This document shows positions 38,127-45,606 of a DNA stretch of 64,000 nt, in pieces. The notes below the pieces were generated by a model. It saw only the letters and a list, made by a program, of their open reading frames with translations, did not search any database and had not been told where the DNA came from. Numbering within the stretch: the stretch's first letter is position 1; every line of letters begins with the position of its first letter. Both the position numbers and the translations under genes were made by a program. This stretch comes from Alloalcanivorax xiamenensis (GTDB lineage Bacteria; Pseudomonadota; Gammaproteobacteria; Pseudomonadales; Alcanivoracaceae): positions 98,577 to 162,576 of the forward strand of contig NZ_AQPF01000007.1 of the NCBI RefSeq assembly GCF_009846745.1, read 5' to 3'.

Positions 38127-38265
38127 CCGGGTAAGCCGGTTTGCCTGCCCGGGGCCTTGAAGCTAGACTAGCGCGGCCCCGAGACCCCCAAACCGGCGCT
38201 CTGCTAGACTTTCCATAGCGGGCGGACCGGTCGTGGAAGAGAACACACCTGGCGAGGACAGGCTA

Positions 38266-38595
38266 ATGACGTTCGTAGTAGGTGAAAACTGCATCAAGTG
38301 TAAACACACGGACTGTGTGGAAGTATGTCCGGTGGACTGCTTTTATGAAGGTCCGAATTTTCTGGTCATTCATCCGGATGAGTGCATCGACTGTGCGCTG
38401 TGCGAGCCGGAGTGCCCGGTGAACGCGATCTTCTCTGAAGACGAATTGCCCGACGACCAACAAGAGTTCCTGGAGATCAACGCCGAACTGGCGGAGAAGT
38501 GGCCGAATATCACGGAGATGAAAGATGCTCCGGACGACGCCGCGGACTGGGACGGCGTGGCCAACAAGCGCGAGCACCTGGTTCGAGAGTGGTAA
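38266..38595 (+). CDS. fdxA: 7Fe ferredoxin FdxA
   Basis: A 109-residue soluble electron carrier with one [3Fe-4S] and one [4Fe-4S] cluster. Cys ligands are C9, C17 and C21 in the N-terminal part and the CIDCALCEPECP motif in the second. The acidic C-terminal extension (EFLEINAELAEKWPNITEMK) is typical of the Azotobacter FdI / Pseudomonas FdxA type. I chose the ATG at 38266, with GAGGACAGG upstream, over an extension starting at 38233. It is followed by a bidirectional terminator shared with the opposing small RNA. Confidence 0.95.
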   Translation: MTFVVGENCIKCKHTDCVEVCPVDCFYEGPNFLVIHPDECIDCALCEPECPVNAIFSEDELPDDQQEFLEINAELAEKWPNITEMKDAPDDAADWDGVANKREHLVREW

Positions 38596-38685
38596 GGAGA
38601 ACGGCGGAGAAGGCGGATCGAAGACTCGTCTTACCGCCAACCGCCTGAGAGGCGGGCAGGCATTGCCAGGGAAGAAGGCGGCTAT

Positions 38686-38810
38686 AAAAATGAGAAGGGC
38701 GGCATCCTGCCGCCCTTTTTGCGTCGAGTCGTCCTTACCCGATTTGCGCTCACCTGGACATCCTTGTCCGCCATCCTTAGCAGTTCCCTGTGTTCATGTC
38801 CCTGAACACG
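38686..38810 (-). ncRNA. rsmZ: RsmZ/CsrB-like small RNA that titrates RsmA/CsrA
   Basis: On the minus strand about 125 bases run from a promoter near 38817 to a terminator at 38715-38686. I count seven GGA motifs. The first hairpin is GTGTTCA-GGGACA-TGAACAC and a second is GGACA-AGGA-TGTCC; both present GGA in the loop, the mark of RsmA-binding RNAs. The terminator loop also shows AGGA. The RNA sits beside fdxA, as rsmZ does in pseudomonads, and a GacA box lies about 175 bases upstream. Ends are estimates. Confidence 0.8.
38697..38720 (+). terminator. bidirectional terminator between fdxA and the rsmZ-like RNA
   Basis: The stem GGGCGGCA / TGCCGCCC with a 3-base loop is followed by TTTTT on the plus strand. 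On the minus strand the same stem is followed by TTCTCATTTTTA. It ends fdxA rightward and the small RNA leftward. Confidence 0.85.
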
Positions 38811-38816
38811 GAAAGT

Positions 38817-38825
38817 ACTATAGCA
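38817..38825 (-). promoter_or_regulatory. extended -10 promoter of the rsmZ-like RNA
   Basis: On the minus strand the sequence reads TGCTATAGT, an extended -10 element that would start transcription about 7 bases on, near 38810. No good -35 is visible at the right distance, consistent with activator dependence. Confidence 0.55.
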
Positions 38826-38981
38826 AGTGCCCTGACGCTCAAGGGTTAAAGATCTTTAAAAAGTAAATGGATTCCATTCACCGAAAAACAAAAATTCCTT
38901 TCAAATCAAATGGATGGGGATTTTCAGCTCAAAAGAAAGAGCAGATGGCGGACACCACATTGGTAAAAATGCTTACACCAT

Positions 38982-38999
38982 TGTAAGATATGGCTTACA
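38982..38999. promoter_or_regulatory. GacA-type upstream activating sequence
   Basis: TGTAAGATATGGCTTACA matches the published TGTAAG-N6-CTTACA element of GacA-activated rsm genes exactly, including a central AT. It lies about 175 bases upstream of the predicted rsmZ-like start, the distance usual in pseudomonads. A weaker half-like copy (GGTAAAAATGCTTACA) lies just to its left. Confidence 0.82.
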
Positions 39000-39143
39000 A
39001 GATCGCGGTTGACCTTCACTTCGCAAGCCTGCCATTTGCATTCTGGATACGGTGCACCCGAACAAGCTAGGAAGTTTTTACATTCTCTCACCGCATTTTA
39101 CAGCAGGGGGAAGGCTCTCCCTGTAGGATATACAGTATCTCGA

Positions 39144-39215
39144 TTGGCTAGGGCGTTAGGCCGAGCCAACGGAAAAGGTATCCCCCCAAGGCGCTAGAAA
39201 TAGCGCTCACAACCC
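39144..39215 (+). other. candidate structured RNA segment with two hairpins
   Basis: Two stems precede a strong plus-strand terminator: TTGGCT...AGCCAA (39144-39169) and GCGCTA-GAAA-TAGCGC with a GNRA tetraloop (39191-39206). There is no coding frame upstream on this strand back to fdxA, whose own terminator lies at 38.7 kb, so an independent non-coding transcript from roughly 39.0-39.1 kb is plausible. I see no convincing promoter. Confidence 0.35.
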
Positions 39216-39256
39216 CCCCTCTTCCACCCCCCCCCTTTGGAAGAGGGGTTTTTTTT
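39216..39256 (+). terminator. strong intrinsic terminator with no assigned upstream gene
   Basis: The 11-base perfect stem CCCCTCTTCCA / TGGAAGAGGGG with a C-rich loop is followed by eight T. It works only rightward; the leftward flank is not T-rich, so it does not serve the Hpt gene. Confidence 0.85.
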
Positions 39257-39292
39257 GTCCCCAATCCCATGGTCGACACTCTGAGTGCCGCC

Positions 39293-39631
39293 TCAGAGCG
39301 ACTTCAGCCGCGCACACACCGATTCGAAGGCCTCCTTCAAGGGGTCGAGCAGGGATGCCGCCATCGCCACATCGCCGTCGCGGGCCGCGCTTTCCATCTC
39401 CAGACACAGCGCTGATACCCGTACCGCGCCGAGGTTGCCACTGCTGCCCTTGAAACTGTGTGCCTGCTGACGCACCACTTCCGTATCGGTGGCGGCGAGC
39501 CCGTCCTGAATCGCACGCAAACGCTGTTCACCATCCTTCACGAAAGACATCACCAAGCGGGGAAAATCCGCCCCCATCACTTCTTTCAGTTCCTGGATTA
39601 CCGCCAGGTCCACTGCTTCCTGCCTGCTCAT
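39293..39631 (-). CDS. Hpt-domain histidine phosphotransfer protein
   Basis: A 112-residue stand-alone Hpt protein that relays phosphate between hybrid kinases and response regulators. The phosphorylatable residue is H58 in AHSFKGSSGNLGA. The size and single-domain form resemble Pseudomonas HptB. The ATG has GGAG about 8 bases upstream. It lies next to the rsmZ-like RNA locus, which is suggestive because HptB pathways feed into Rsm control in Pseudomonas; a direct link here is inference. Confidence 0.88.
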   Translation of the reverse strand: MSRQEAVDLAVIQELKEVMGADFPRLVMSFVKDGEQRLRAIQDGLAATDTEVVRQQAHSFKGSSGNLGAVRVSALCLEMESAARDGDVAMAASLLDPLKEAFESVCARLKSL

Positions 39632-39790
39632 CAATCACTCCAGCTGAGCCCTGCGTCAACGCAATCGTGACACCAATGGTAGCGCCATAATATCGCACAG
39701 ACTTCAGCGGAATGGGTGAGAAAACGACACGCTGCCGTGTTGGGCAAAGAGGCGCCGTGACCGTTGAAAACGAAGCGGCCATGGACAGGC

Positions 39791-40417
39791 TCAGGACAGC
39801 AGACCCAGGCGCCGGGCCCGGTCCAGATCCTCGGGGTAATCCACGTCCCAAAGCGTCGGTAATAATCGCGGCCGACAGCGGTCGGACAGCGCCTTCAGGG
39901 TATCGGCCAGAGTGTGGTCCGTGCTCATCGCCACATGGCGGAACAGCGATTGACGCCAGAGCGCGGCCTCACTGCCACCGAGCAGGACAAAACCACCATC
40001 TTCACTGGGGCCGAGGACTACCGGTGCCTGACGCAGGGCATCCGCGGCGGCCAACAGATATTCCCGGCTCATGGCCGGACAGTCACTGCCCACCAGCAAC
40101 ACCTGTTTCGCCCGTGCCAAACCCCAGGCCATGGCGCGCTCCATGCGCTCGCCCAGATCCACGCCCTGTTGATAGTCAATGTCCAGCCCGAGCGCCCGCG
40201 CCCGGTTCTCGGTGGCAGTCTCGGCACGATCCAACATCAATACCGCCGGACCGGGAAACGCCGCCGCCAGACACAGGGTACGTTCCAGCAGCGCCTGATG
40301 GGCCGCCAGCGCGGTGTCCGCCCCCAGGACAGCCGCCAACCGGTTTTTTACCCGGCCCGGCTCAGGCGCCTTGGCGAAGACCAACAGCAAGGTGGCCGTC
40401 TGTTCATCCCGGGTCAC
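39791..40417 (-). CDS. TIGR04282-type arsenosugar biosynthesis glycosyltransferase (DUF2064)
   Basis: A 208-residue protein with a GT-A-like nucleotide-binding fold. LLLVFAKAPEPGRVKNRLA opens the domain, LLVGSDCPAMSREYL holds a DxD-like acid, and GPSEDGGFVLLG is the DUF2064 hallmark. I chose the GTG at 40417, which overlaps the end of the upstream glycosyltransferase gene by 14 bases. It is third and last in the leftward arsenosugar operon. Confidence 0.88.
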   Translation of the reverse strand: MTRDEQTATLLLVFAKAPEPGRVKNRLAAVLGADTALAAHQALLERTLCLAAAFPGPAVLMLDRAETATENRARALGLDIDYQQGVDLGERMERAMAWGLARAKQVLLVGSDCPAMSREYLLAAADALRQAPVVLGPSEDGGFVLLGGSEAALWRQSLFRHVAMSTDHTLADTLKALSDRCRPRLLPTLWDVDYPEDLDRARRLGLLS

Positions 40418-41132
40418 GTCCGTCCTCCCGCTGCGGAACGGACTCACCACCAGGATCGCGATAGTAGATCCGGTGCAGTTCGGCCGGGTCGGCACCGCGC
40501 CAATAGCGCCAGCGCAATCGCCACATCAGCAACACGGTTCGCAGCACGCCCTGTTGCTGCCAGCGGCGACTGTCCACCACCATCCTGGGACGCAAACACA
40601 GTGGTTTACCATGGCGACGCAGACAAGCGCTCAGCGCCACGTCTTCCATCAACGGTTGTAACGGAAAGCCGCCCACATCAAGAAATAAAAGACGATCCAC
40701 GAAAATCCCCTGATCGCCGGTGGCGATGCCGGTCCAGCGCGAGCGCAGGTTCATGGCGCCGCCAATGATCGGGAACAACGGATGACGGCCCTTGAGGCGG
40801 ACATCGAACCGCCCCCACAGCGGCCCCTCCGGCAAATAGCGCAATGCCGCCGGCTGGTTCCGTCGTATTCCACTGTCCGCGTGCACAAACCAGAGCAGAT
40901 CGCCGCAGGCCCGTTCAGCGCCGAAGTTCATCTGGCGGGCCCGGCCACGGTCGCAATGCAGAACCTTGTCCGCGCCTTCCTCCGCCACCAACACGGTATC
41001 GTCGGTGCTGGCACCATCCACCACGATAATCTCATCCTGATCCCACAAATGGCGGCGCAATTTCGGTAGCAGCCGCCGCAAACGGGGAGCTTCGTTGAGC
41101 ACCGGAATCACCACGCTCAAACGCCGCGTCAC
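40404..41132 (-). CDS. TIGR04283-type arsenosugar biosynthesis glycosyltransferase
   Basis: A 242-residue family 2 glycosyltransferase: LSVVIPVLNEAPRLRRLL at the N-terminus, DEIIVVDGASTDDT as the nucleotide site, and WFVHADSGI as the DxD-type motif. The start is GTG, whose bases overlap the arsS stop as GTGA, indicating translational coupling. Family members occur with ArsS and are thought to build arseno-sugar conjugates; the exact donor and acceptor are unknown. Confidence 0.9.
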   Translation of the reverse strand: MTRRLSVVIPVLNEAPRLRRLLPKLRRHLWDQDEIIVVDGASTDDTVLVAEEGADKVLHCDRGRARQMNFGAERACGDLLWFVHADSGIRRNQPAALRYLPEGPLWGRFDVRLKGRHPLFPIIGGAMNLRSRWTGIATGDQGIFVDRLLFLDVGGFPLQPLMEDVALSACLRRHGKPLCLRPRMVVDSRRWQQQGVLRTVLLMWRLRWRYWRGADPAELHRIYYRDPGGESVPQREDGRDPG

Positions 41133-42088
41133 GCCAGCGCTCCACCGCAACTGCTGCCGGCCCCGGCGGTGCAACCGAAACAATGGTCCGCCACGTACAC
41201 CGGTTCACCGTCCTTGTCACCTCGCAATATTTCCCGCAAATGCGGATGGCGATCGGCGCCTCCCTGAGCCAGCCCGAGCATCTGATTGAAGTCGCAATCG
41301 TACAGATAACCCTGATAGTCCACACTCAAGGTATTCCGGCACATTACCTCATCCAGATTGACCGGATTGTGGCTGCTGCGCAGCAACCGCATGTAATCAT
41401 CAAACTGATGGTGGGCCAGCAATACCGCGCCAAAGCGGCTGATCGGCATGTTGGTGATCGTCAGCAAACGGTTGAAGTGAATATCGAAACGGGCCGCGAG
41501 TTCACGCTTGTAGTCGTCCTGCAAACCGGCCTGCGGCGGCGGTAGATGCGCCCCCACCGGGTTGTACACCAGATCCAGAATCAGCGACTCACCACCATAC
41601 CCCACCTGATTGAGTCGCCGGATCGCCTCGATACTGGCCGCGTAGACGCCCTTGCCCCGCTGCTTGTTGACGTTCTCTTCCAGGTAGCAGGGCAAGGACG
41701 CCACCACCTGCACGCCTTGCTCCGCCAGGAAAGCCGGCAGATCCTCATAGTCCGGTTCCAGCAGAATGGTCAGATTGCAGCGGTCGATCACGGTGATATC
41801 CAATGCCCGTGCTTCCCGGACCAATCGGCGAAAGTGAGGGCTCATTTCCGGTGCGCCGCCAGTCAGGTCCAGGGTTTCGATGTGCCCCCGTCGAAGCACC
41901 TCGATCACCAGATCCACGGTCTCCGCGGACATCATTTCCGTGCGCGTGGGGCCCGCGTTCACATGGCAATGCACACAGCTCAGATTGCACCGATAGCCCA
42001 GATTCACCTGCAAGATGGTGGTCCGGCGCCGACGTAGCGGAGGGAAATCGGTGCCACTGCGTACCAGTAACGCACGACTGTCTCTCAT
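41129..42088 (-). CDS. arsS: arsenosugar biosynthesis radical SAM protein ArsS
   Basis: A 319-residue radical SAM enzyme. The cluster-binding CxxxCxxC is C34/C38/C41 in YRCNLSCVHC. The C-terminal DUF3641 half has further Cys residues (CRNTLSVDYQGYLYDCDFNQ and HCFGCTAGAGSSCGG) likely to hold an auxiliary cluster. ArsS is thought to attach a deoxyadenosyl group to methylated arsenic. It is the first gene of the three-gene operon. No arsM methyltransferase lies nearby, so the methylated substrate must come from elsewhere. Confidence 0.93.
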   Translation of the reverse strand: MRDSRALLVRSGTDFPPLRRRRTTILQVNLGYRCNLSCVHCHVNAGPTRTEMMSAETVDLVIEVLRRGHIETLDLTGGAPEMSPHFRRLVREARALDITVIDRCNLTILLEPDYEDLPAFLAEQGVQVVASLPCYLEENVNKQRGKGVYAASIEAIRRLNQVGYGGESLILDLVYNPVGAHLPPPQAGLQDDYKRELAARFDIHFNRLLTITNMPISRFGAVLLAHHQFDDYMRLLRSSHNPVNLDEVMCRNTLSVDYQGYLYDCDFNQMLGLAQGGADRHPHLREILRGDKDGEPVYVADHCFGCTAGAGSSCGGALA

Positions 42089-42210
42089 GATCAGCTCCTG
42101 TCCGTTGTTCTAGGGCCTGTTCACCCTAGTGTAATGGACGCACGGATAAGGAAAACGTTACGTCAAAAGCCATGGCAAAGGCGAATCAGACAAAGACAGA
42201 GGGGAAATGG

Positions 42211-42284
42211 CGCCCCGGAGACGATTTGAACGTCCGACCTAGCGCTTAGGAGGCGCTTGCTCTATCCAACTGAGCTACCGGGGC
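42211..42284 (-). tRNA. tRNA-Arg (anticodon CCT)
   Basis: The minus strand folds as a full cloverleaf: acceptor GCCCCGG / CCGGGGC, D stem GCTC / GAGC, anticodon stem AGCGC / GCGCT with loop CTCCTAA, and a T arm with TTCAAAT. The discriminator is G and the CCA end is not encoded. A partial broken copy lies 65 bases upstream of it. Confidence 0.95.
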
Positions 42285-42349
42285 AAGGAAGAGAGGCATT
42301 GTACCGGCCTCAAGCGACAGCGCCAGTGGCACGGAGCAAGACTCTCCAT

Positions 42350-42464
42350 GGAGGCGCTTGCTCGCCCTCCAGGCTCCGGCCACGCGGCGGTATCCGCGCG
42401 GCGTGAGGATGGCCGGCGCCGTGCGCCGGAAGGCCCCACCCTCACCCAACTGAGCTACCGGGGC
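42350..42464 (-). pseudogene. broken partial copy of tRNA-Arg(CCT)
   Basis: GGAGGCGCTTGCTC (42350-42363) matches the anticodon-to-D-arm part of the intact tRNA. CCAACTGAGCTACCGGGGC (42446-42464) matches its 5' end. About 80 foreign GC-rich bases separate them, and the 3' half is missing. The copy cannot fold as a tRNA. Confidence 0.7.
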
Positions 42465-42490
42465 AAGGAAGAAGGGCATTGTACCGGCCT
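42446..42490. repeat. direct repeat of the tRNA 5' end and leader
   Basis: These 45 bases repeat 42266-42310 exactly 180 bases away with two mismatches. The repeat covers 19 bases of tRNA plus 26 bases of upstream leader, so duplicated promoter-proximal DNA is included. Confidence 0.8.
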
Positions 42491-42544
42491 GAACGACTCG
42501 TGCCAGCCCATACGCCCATTAGCTGTTAAAACACTAATGGGATT

Positions 42545-42638
42545 CTACGAAGCCGCTGTGGGAAGCTTGCTGGCAAGCGAATGGCCAACGGCCCGGTGGC
42601 ATTCGCGGCCAAGGCCGCTTCCCACAGCAGCTTCGTAG
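42545..42638. repeat. paired inverted REP element
   Basis: CTACGAAGC...GCTGTGGGAAGCTTGC faces its mirror GCTTCCCACAGC...GCTTCGTAG around a central spacer, a complete back-to-back REP pair. A degenerate third copy follows at 42652-42723 (GCCAGCCTGCTGGCGAAG to CCCACAACGGCTTCG). Together with the tRNA fragments they fill the gap to 42846; I see no gene here. Confidence 0.78.
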
Positions 42639-42846
42639 CGTGATCTATGGGCGCCAGCCTGCTGGCGAAGGGAGCGTTAGAGCTTGCAAGACACCATCGA
42701 AGCTCCCACAACGGCTTCGTGGAACCTTCCGAGGACAATGCCCGGGCAGGGAGTCCAGGGAACAGACCCTTGACATCTAATGCTTTCTTCATCAAATATT
42801 CAATAAATCAATTGAATATTATTTTCATTAAGCAGGAATCACTGCC

Positions 42847-43353
42847 ATGACCGATATCCTTGAATTCGTCATCCGTACGCTGCTGATCGGGGTCGGGGCC
42901 ACCGCGATAACAGATGGTTATGCCCTGGCTGCGCGGCGCTTTCTTGGTTTGCCGGCGCCAAACTGGAGACTGGTGGGGCGTTGGGTGGGGCATCTGCCTC
43001 GCGGTCAATGGGTCCACGACAACATCGCCACGGCCACTCCCATCAGTGGCGAAACGAGACTCGGCTGGCTTACCCACTATCTCATAGGCATTGGTTTCGC
43101 AGGGCTGCTGCTGGCACTGACGGGGTTAGCCTGGGCCAGAGAGCCATCCCTATGGCCGGCGTTACTGTTCGGAGTGTGTTCCGTGGCGGCGCCTCTGTTG
43201 ATTCTGCAGCCGGGCATGGGCGCCGGCGTGGCGGCCTCGAAGACCCCCAACCCGAATCAGGCCCGTCTCCGCAGTCTGGTCAACCACACGGTATTCGGAA
43301 TCGGTCTGTTTCTGGCCGCCCGGCTGGGGCTTCTGCTTTGGCCCTCTCCCTAG
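42847..43353 (+). CDS. DUF2938-family integral membrane protein
   Basis: A 168-residue inner-membrane protein with about four hydrophobic segments (FVIRTLLIGVGATAITDGYA, YLIGIGFAGLLLALTGLAWA, LWPALLFGVCSVAAPLLIL, VFGIGLFLAARLGLLLW). The DUF2938 features HDNIATATPISGETRLGW and the PGMGAGVAASKTPNPNQAR loop are present. No function is known for the family. It stands alone behind an AT-rich patch likely to hold its promoter. Confidence 0.85.
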   Translation: MTDILEFVIRTLLIGVGATAITDGYALAARRFLGLPAPNWRLVGRWVGHLPRGQWVHDNIATATPISGETRLGWLTHYLIGIGFAGLLLALTGLAWAREPSLWPALLFGVCSVAAPLLILQPGMGAGVAASKTPNPNQARLRSLVNHTVFGIGLFLAARLGLLLWPSP

Positions 43354-43455
43354 CCCCCACCTGCTACCCGAGCGACGTTTTACCTTTGTTGCCTTTACCT
43401 CACACGATGGGCGATTCTAGGGTGAATAAAGACTGATAGAGGAAAGGATCCGCCC

Positions 43456-43632
43456 ATGAAAGCACTCAGCATCATCATTCTGATCCTGGATATTTTCGCC
43501 ATCGTGAAGATCCTGCAATCCGGCGCCGAGGTGCCACAAAAGGCTTTGTGGATCGCGCTGGTGGTCATCGTGCCGGTGCTTGGCCTGATTCTCTGGGCCC
43601 TGCTGGGACCGGGCTCTCCGGTGAAACAGTGA
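43456..43632 (+). CDS. small PLDc_N-type membrane protein
   Basis: A 58-residue protein (MKALSIIILILDIFAIVKIL...) with two transmembrane segments separated by a short loop. The second half (LWIALVVIVPVLGLILWALL followed by GPGSP) matches the phospholipase D N-terminal membrane module that opens cardiolipin synthases. GGAAAGGATC lies upstream of the ATG. It sits close to a full cardiolipin synthase gene on the other strand, which may be coincidence. Confidence 0.75.
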   Translation: MKALSIIILILDIFAIVKILQSGAEVPQKALWIALVVIVPVLGLILWALLGPGSPVKQ

Positions 43633-43643
43633 CCCGGCCGTGA

Positions 43644-44135
43644 TCAGCCTCCCAATCCCAGATTCAGCAACAGCTGATTATCCCGGCTAAGCAACCAGAA
43701 CATCACGCTGGCCAGAGACACCATTTGAAACTGCATGTGTTGCCGCCGTCCCCGTATCCAGGCTTCCGGCCAGTGTTCGCGGATAGCGGCCACCTTCTCC
43801 ATCAGAAACAGCAACATCACGGCGACGATCATCAGCAGCGCGGCGACCAGCGCCGGCACGAACGGCGTGGCGCTGGCCAGTAACCACAACAGCAGTACCG
43901 CCGGTGTCAGCGTCGCTTCCCCCCTTTGAACCTCCGCCCCCAGATACAATCCCGGGGGCAGCAACAGGAAAATCGCCACCAGCAGGGGCACCAGCGGTAA
44001 CCAGCCGTGCGCCACCGCTGGTGCCGGCAGCCAGATTGCGGTGGCCACCGCCACCACCAGCAGGCCATGCAGGAATTGCAGACGAATCAGGGTAACCAGA
44101 TGGGCGGGCAGTTCCGCATCCCGGGGCAGACGCAT
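43644..44135 (-). CDS. membrane protein of unknown function downstream of cls
   Basis: A 163-residue inner-membrane protein with about four hydrophobic segments (LHGLLVVAVATAIWLP, LPLVPLLVAIFLLLPPGLYL, LLLWLLASATPFVPALVAAL, LMIVAVMLLFLMEKV) and a basic cytoplasmic tail (RGRRQHMQF). I chose the ATG of MRLPRDAEL because GAGAGGA stands before it. It starts 20 bases after the cardiolipin synthase stop on the same strand, so the two are probably co-transcribed. I do not recognise the family. Confidence 0.75.
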   Translation of the reverse strand: MRLPRDAELPAHLVTLIRLQFLHGLLVVAVATAIWLPAPAVAHGWLPLVPLLVAIFLLLPPGLYLGAEVQRGEATLTPAVLLLWLLASATPFVPALVAALLMIVAVMLLFLMEKVAAIREHWPEAWIRGRRQHMQFQMVSLASVMFWLLSRDNQLLLNLGLGG

Positions 44136-44154
44136 GGGGGTTCCTCTCAGCCTC

Positions 44155-45606
44155 TCAGAGATAGGGTTCCAGCATATGGGCCAGAGCATTACGCACGTTG
44201 CGCCAGGCTGCCATGGCCTGGAAGTCGGTATCGTCCATGCGCCTGGCGCCGGCGATCCGGCCGTCGATCAGGGTATTGACCTGTTCCGACAGCGGGCCAT
44301 CGTAGCATTCCAGATCGAACTCGAAGTTCAGCCGCAAACTGCGCGCATCCCAGTTCCCCGAGCCAAGCTGTACCCAATGGCCGTCGACCGTCATCACTTT
44401 ACTGTGATCGAACGGCGGGGCCGAAAGATACAGATGCGCGCCACCGCGCACCAGCCATTTCAGCGCGTGAATGCTGGCCCACTGCACAAGACGCAGATTG
44501 TTCTTGCGCGGCACCACCAGTTCCACCTTGACGCCTTTGAGCAAGGCCAGCTGCAACGCCGCCATCAAGGTCTGGTCCGGCACGAAATAAGGCGTGACGA
44601 TGCGGATTTCCCGCTCCGCCGAGCCAATGGCGGCGAGCAGGGTCAGACGGCGTTTGTCGAAGTCCGCGTCCGGACCTGCGCTGATACCACGGGCACGCAC
44701 CGTCCCCGGCGCCGGTTGCCCCTGATATTCCACCGTCAGGTTCTCGCCACAGGTGAACATCCAGTCCGCCGCGAAGGTACGCAGCAGATGCGCCACCACC
44801 GGCCCTTCCAGACGGGCATGCAAGTCGTGGGTCCGGGCCGGCTCCCGCACATAACCGGCACGCACATTCATGCCGCCGGTAAAGCCCAGGGTATGATCGA
44901 CGATCATCAATTTACGGTGATTTCGCAGGTTCATGTAAGGCATGCGCCACGGCGCCACCGAGTGCAGGAACCGCTCCACCCGTACTCCTCCCTTGCGTAA
45001 ACGGCGGGTCACCGAGGGCAAGGAGTACAAGGCGCCGACGCCATCCAGCAAGACTCTCACCTGCACGCCACGGGCGGCGGCCCGTGTCAGTGCCTCCACC
45101 AAGGGCTTGCCGGCCGCATCGTTGCCGAAGATATAGGTGGCCATGAAGACGCTGTGCTGTGCTTCCTCCACCGCCTGTGCCATCAAATGCAGGGCCTCGC
45201 GGGCCTCATGCATGGTGATGCGATTGCCGGCGGTCAAAGGCAACCGCGTAAGGCGCCCCACCAGCCGCGACAGCACACGCAATTGCGGTGCCTGCACCGT
45301 GTCCTCGGCAACCGATTCCGTGCTCTGCAGAGTATCAATGCCGCCGCCGGTAAGCTGCCGGGCTCGGCGCTGGATACGATTGACCCCGAGCAGCAGGTAC
45401 AACAAGGCGCCCAGGAACGGCACCAGCCAGACCAGGCCGGTCCAGGCCGCGGCGGCACGGGCGTCCCGTTTGTGCTGGGCCACATGGACGGTCACCCACA
45501 CCGCCAACCCCACGCCCACCGGCGCGACGATCGCCAGCCAGAACGCTTCCAGCCAGGCCGAGGCCTGCTCCACCCACAGCAAAGCCGTATGTATAAAGTC
45601 GTTCAC
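44155..45606 (-). CDS. cls: cardiolipin synthase (phospholipase D family)
   Basis: A 483-residue membrane enzyme that joins phosphatidylglycerol units into cardiolipin. Two N-terminal transmembrane segments form the PLDc_N module (WLVPFLGALLYLLLGVNRIQ). Two HKD motifs follow: H230-R-K-L-M-I-V-D with FTGGMN, and H401-S-K-V-M-T-V-D with LGSGNWD. Length and layout match the ClsA type. The small membrane protein downstream is likely in the same transcript. Confidence 0.95.
   Translation of the reverse strand: MNDFIHTALLWVEQASAWLEAFWLAIVAPVGVGLAVWVTVHVAQHKRDARAAAAWTGLVWLVPFLGALLYLLLGVNRIQRRARQLTGGGIDTLQSTESVAEDTVQAPQLRVLSRLVGRLTRLPLTAGNRITMHEAREALHLMAQAVEEAQHSVFMATYIFGNDAAGKPLVEALTRAAARGVQVRVLLDGVGALYSLPSVTRRLRKGGVRVERFLHSVAPWRMPYMNLRNHRKLMIVDHTLGFTGGMNVRAGYVREPARTHDLHARLEGPVVAHLLRTFAADWMFTCGENLTVEYQGQPAPGTVRARGISAGPDADFDKRRLTLLAAIGSAEREIRIVTPYFVPDQTLMAALQLALLKGVKVELVVPRKNNLRLVQWASIHALKWLVRGGAHLYLSAPPFDHSKVMTVDGHWVQLGSGNWDARSLRLNFEFDLECYDGPLSEQVNTLIDGRIAGARRMDDTDFQAMAAWRNVRNALAHMLEPYL

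Noticed and set aside
39121..39135. LexA (SOS) box CTGT...ACAG
   Set aside because: The spacing is seven bases, not the eight of the consensus, and no damage-response gene starts here.
42246..42479. A 77-codon minus-strand frame across the tRNA locus
   Set aside because: It is simply translation through the tRNA gene and its duplicated fragment.
42266..42490. Prophage or integrative-element attachment sites at tRNA-Arg
   Set aside because: The direct repeats carry the tRNA 5' end and leader rather than the 3' end, are only 180 bases apart, and no integrase is present.
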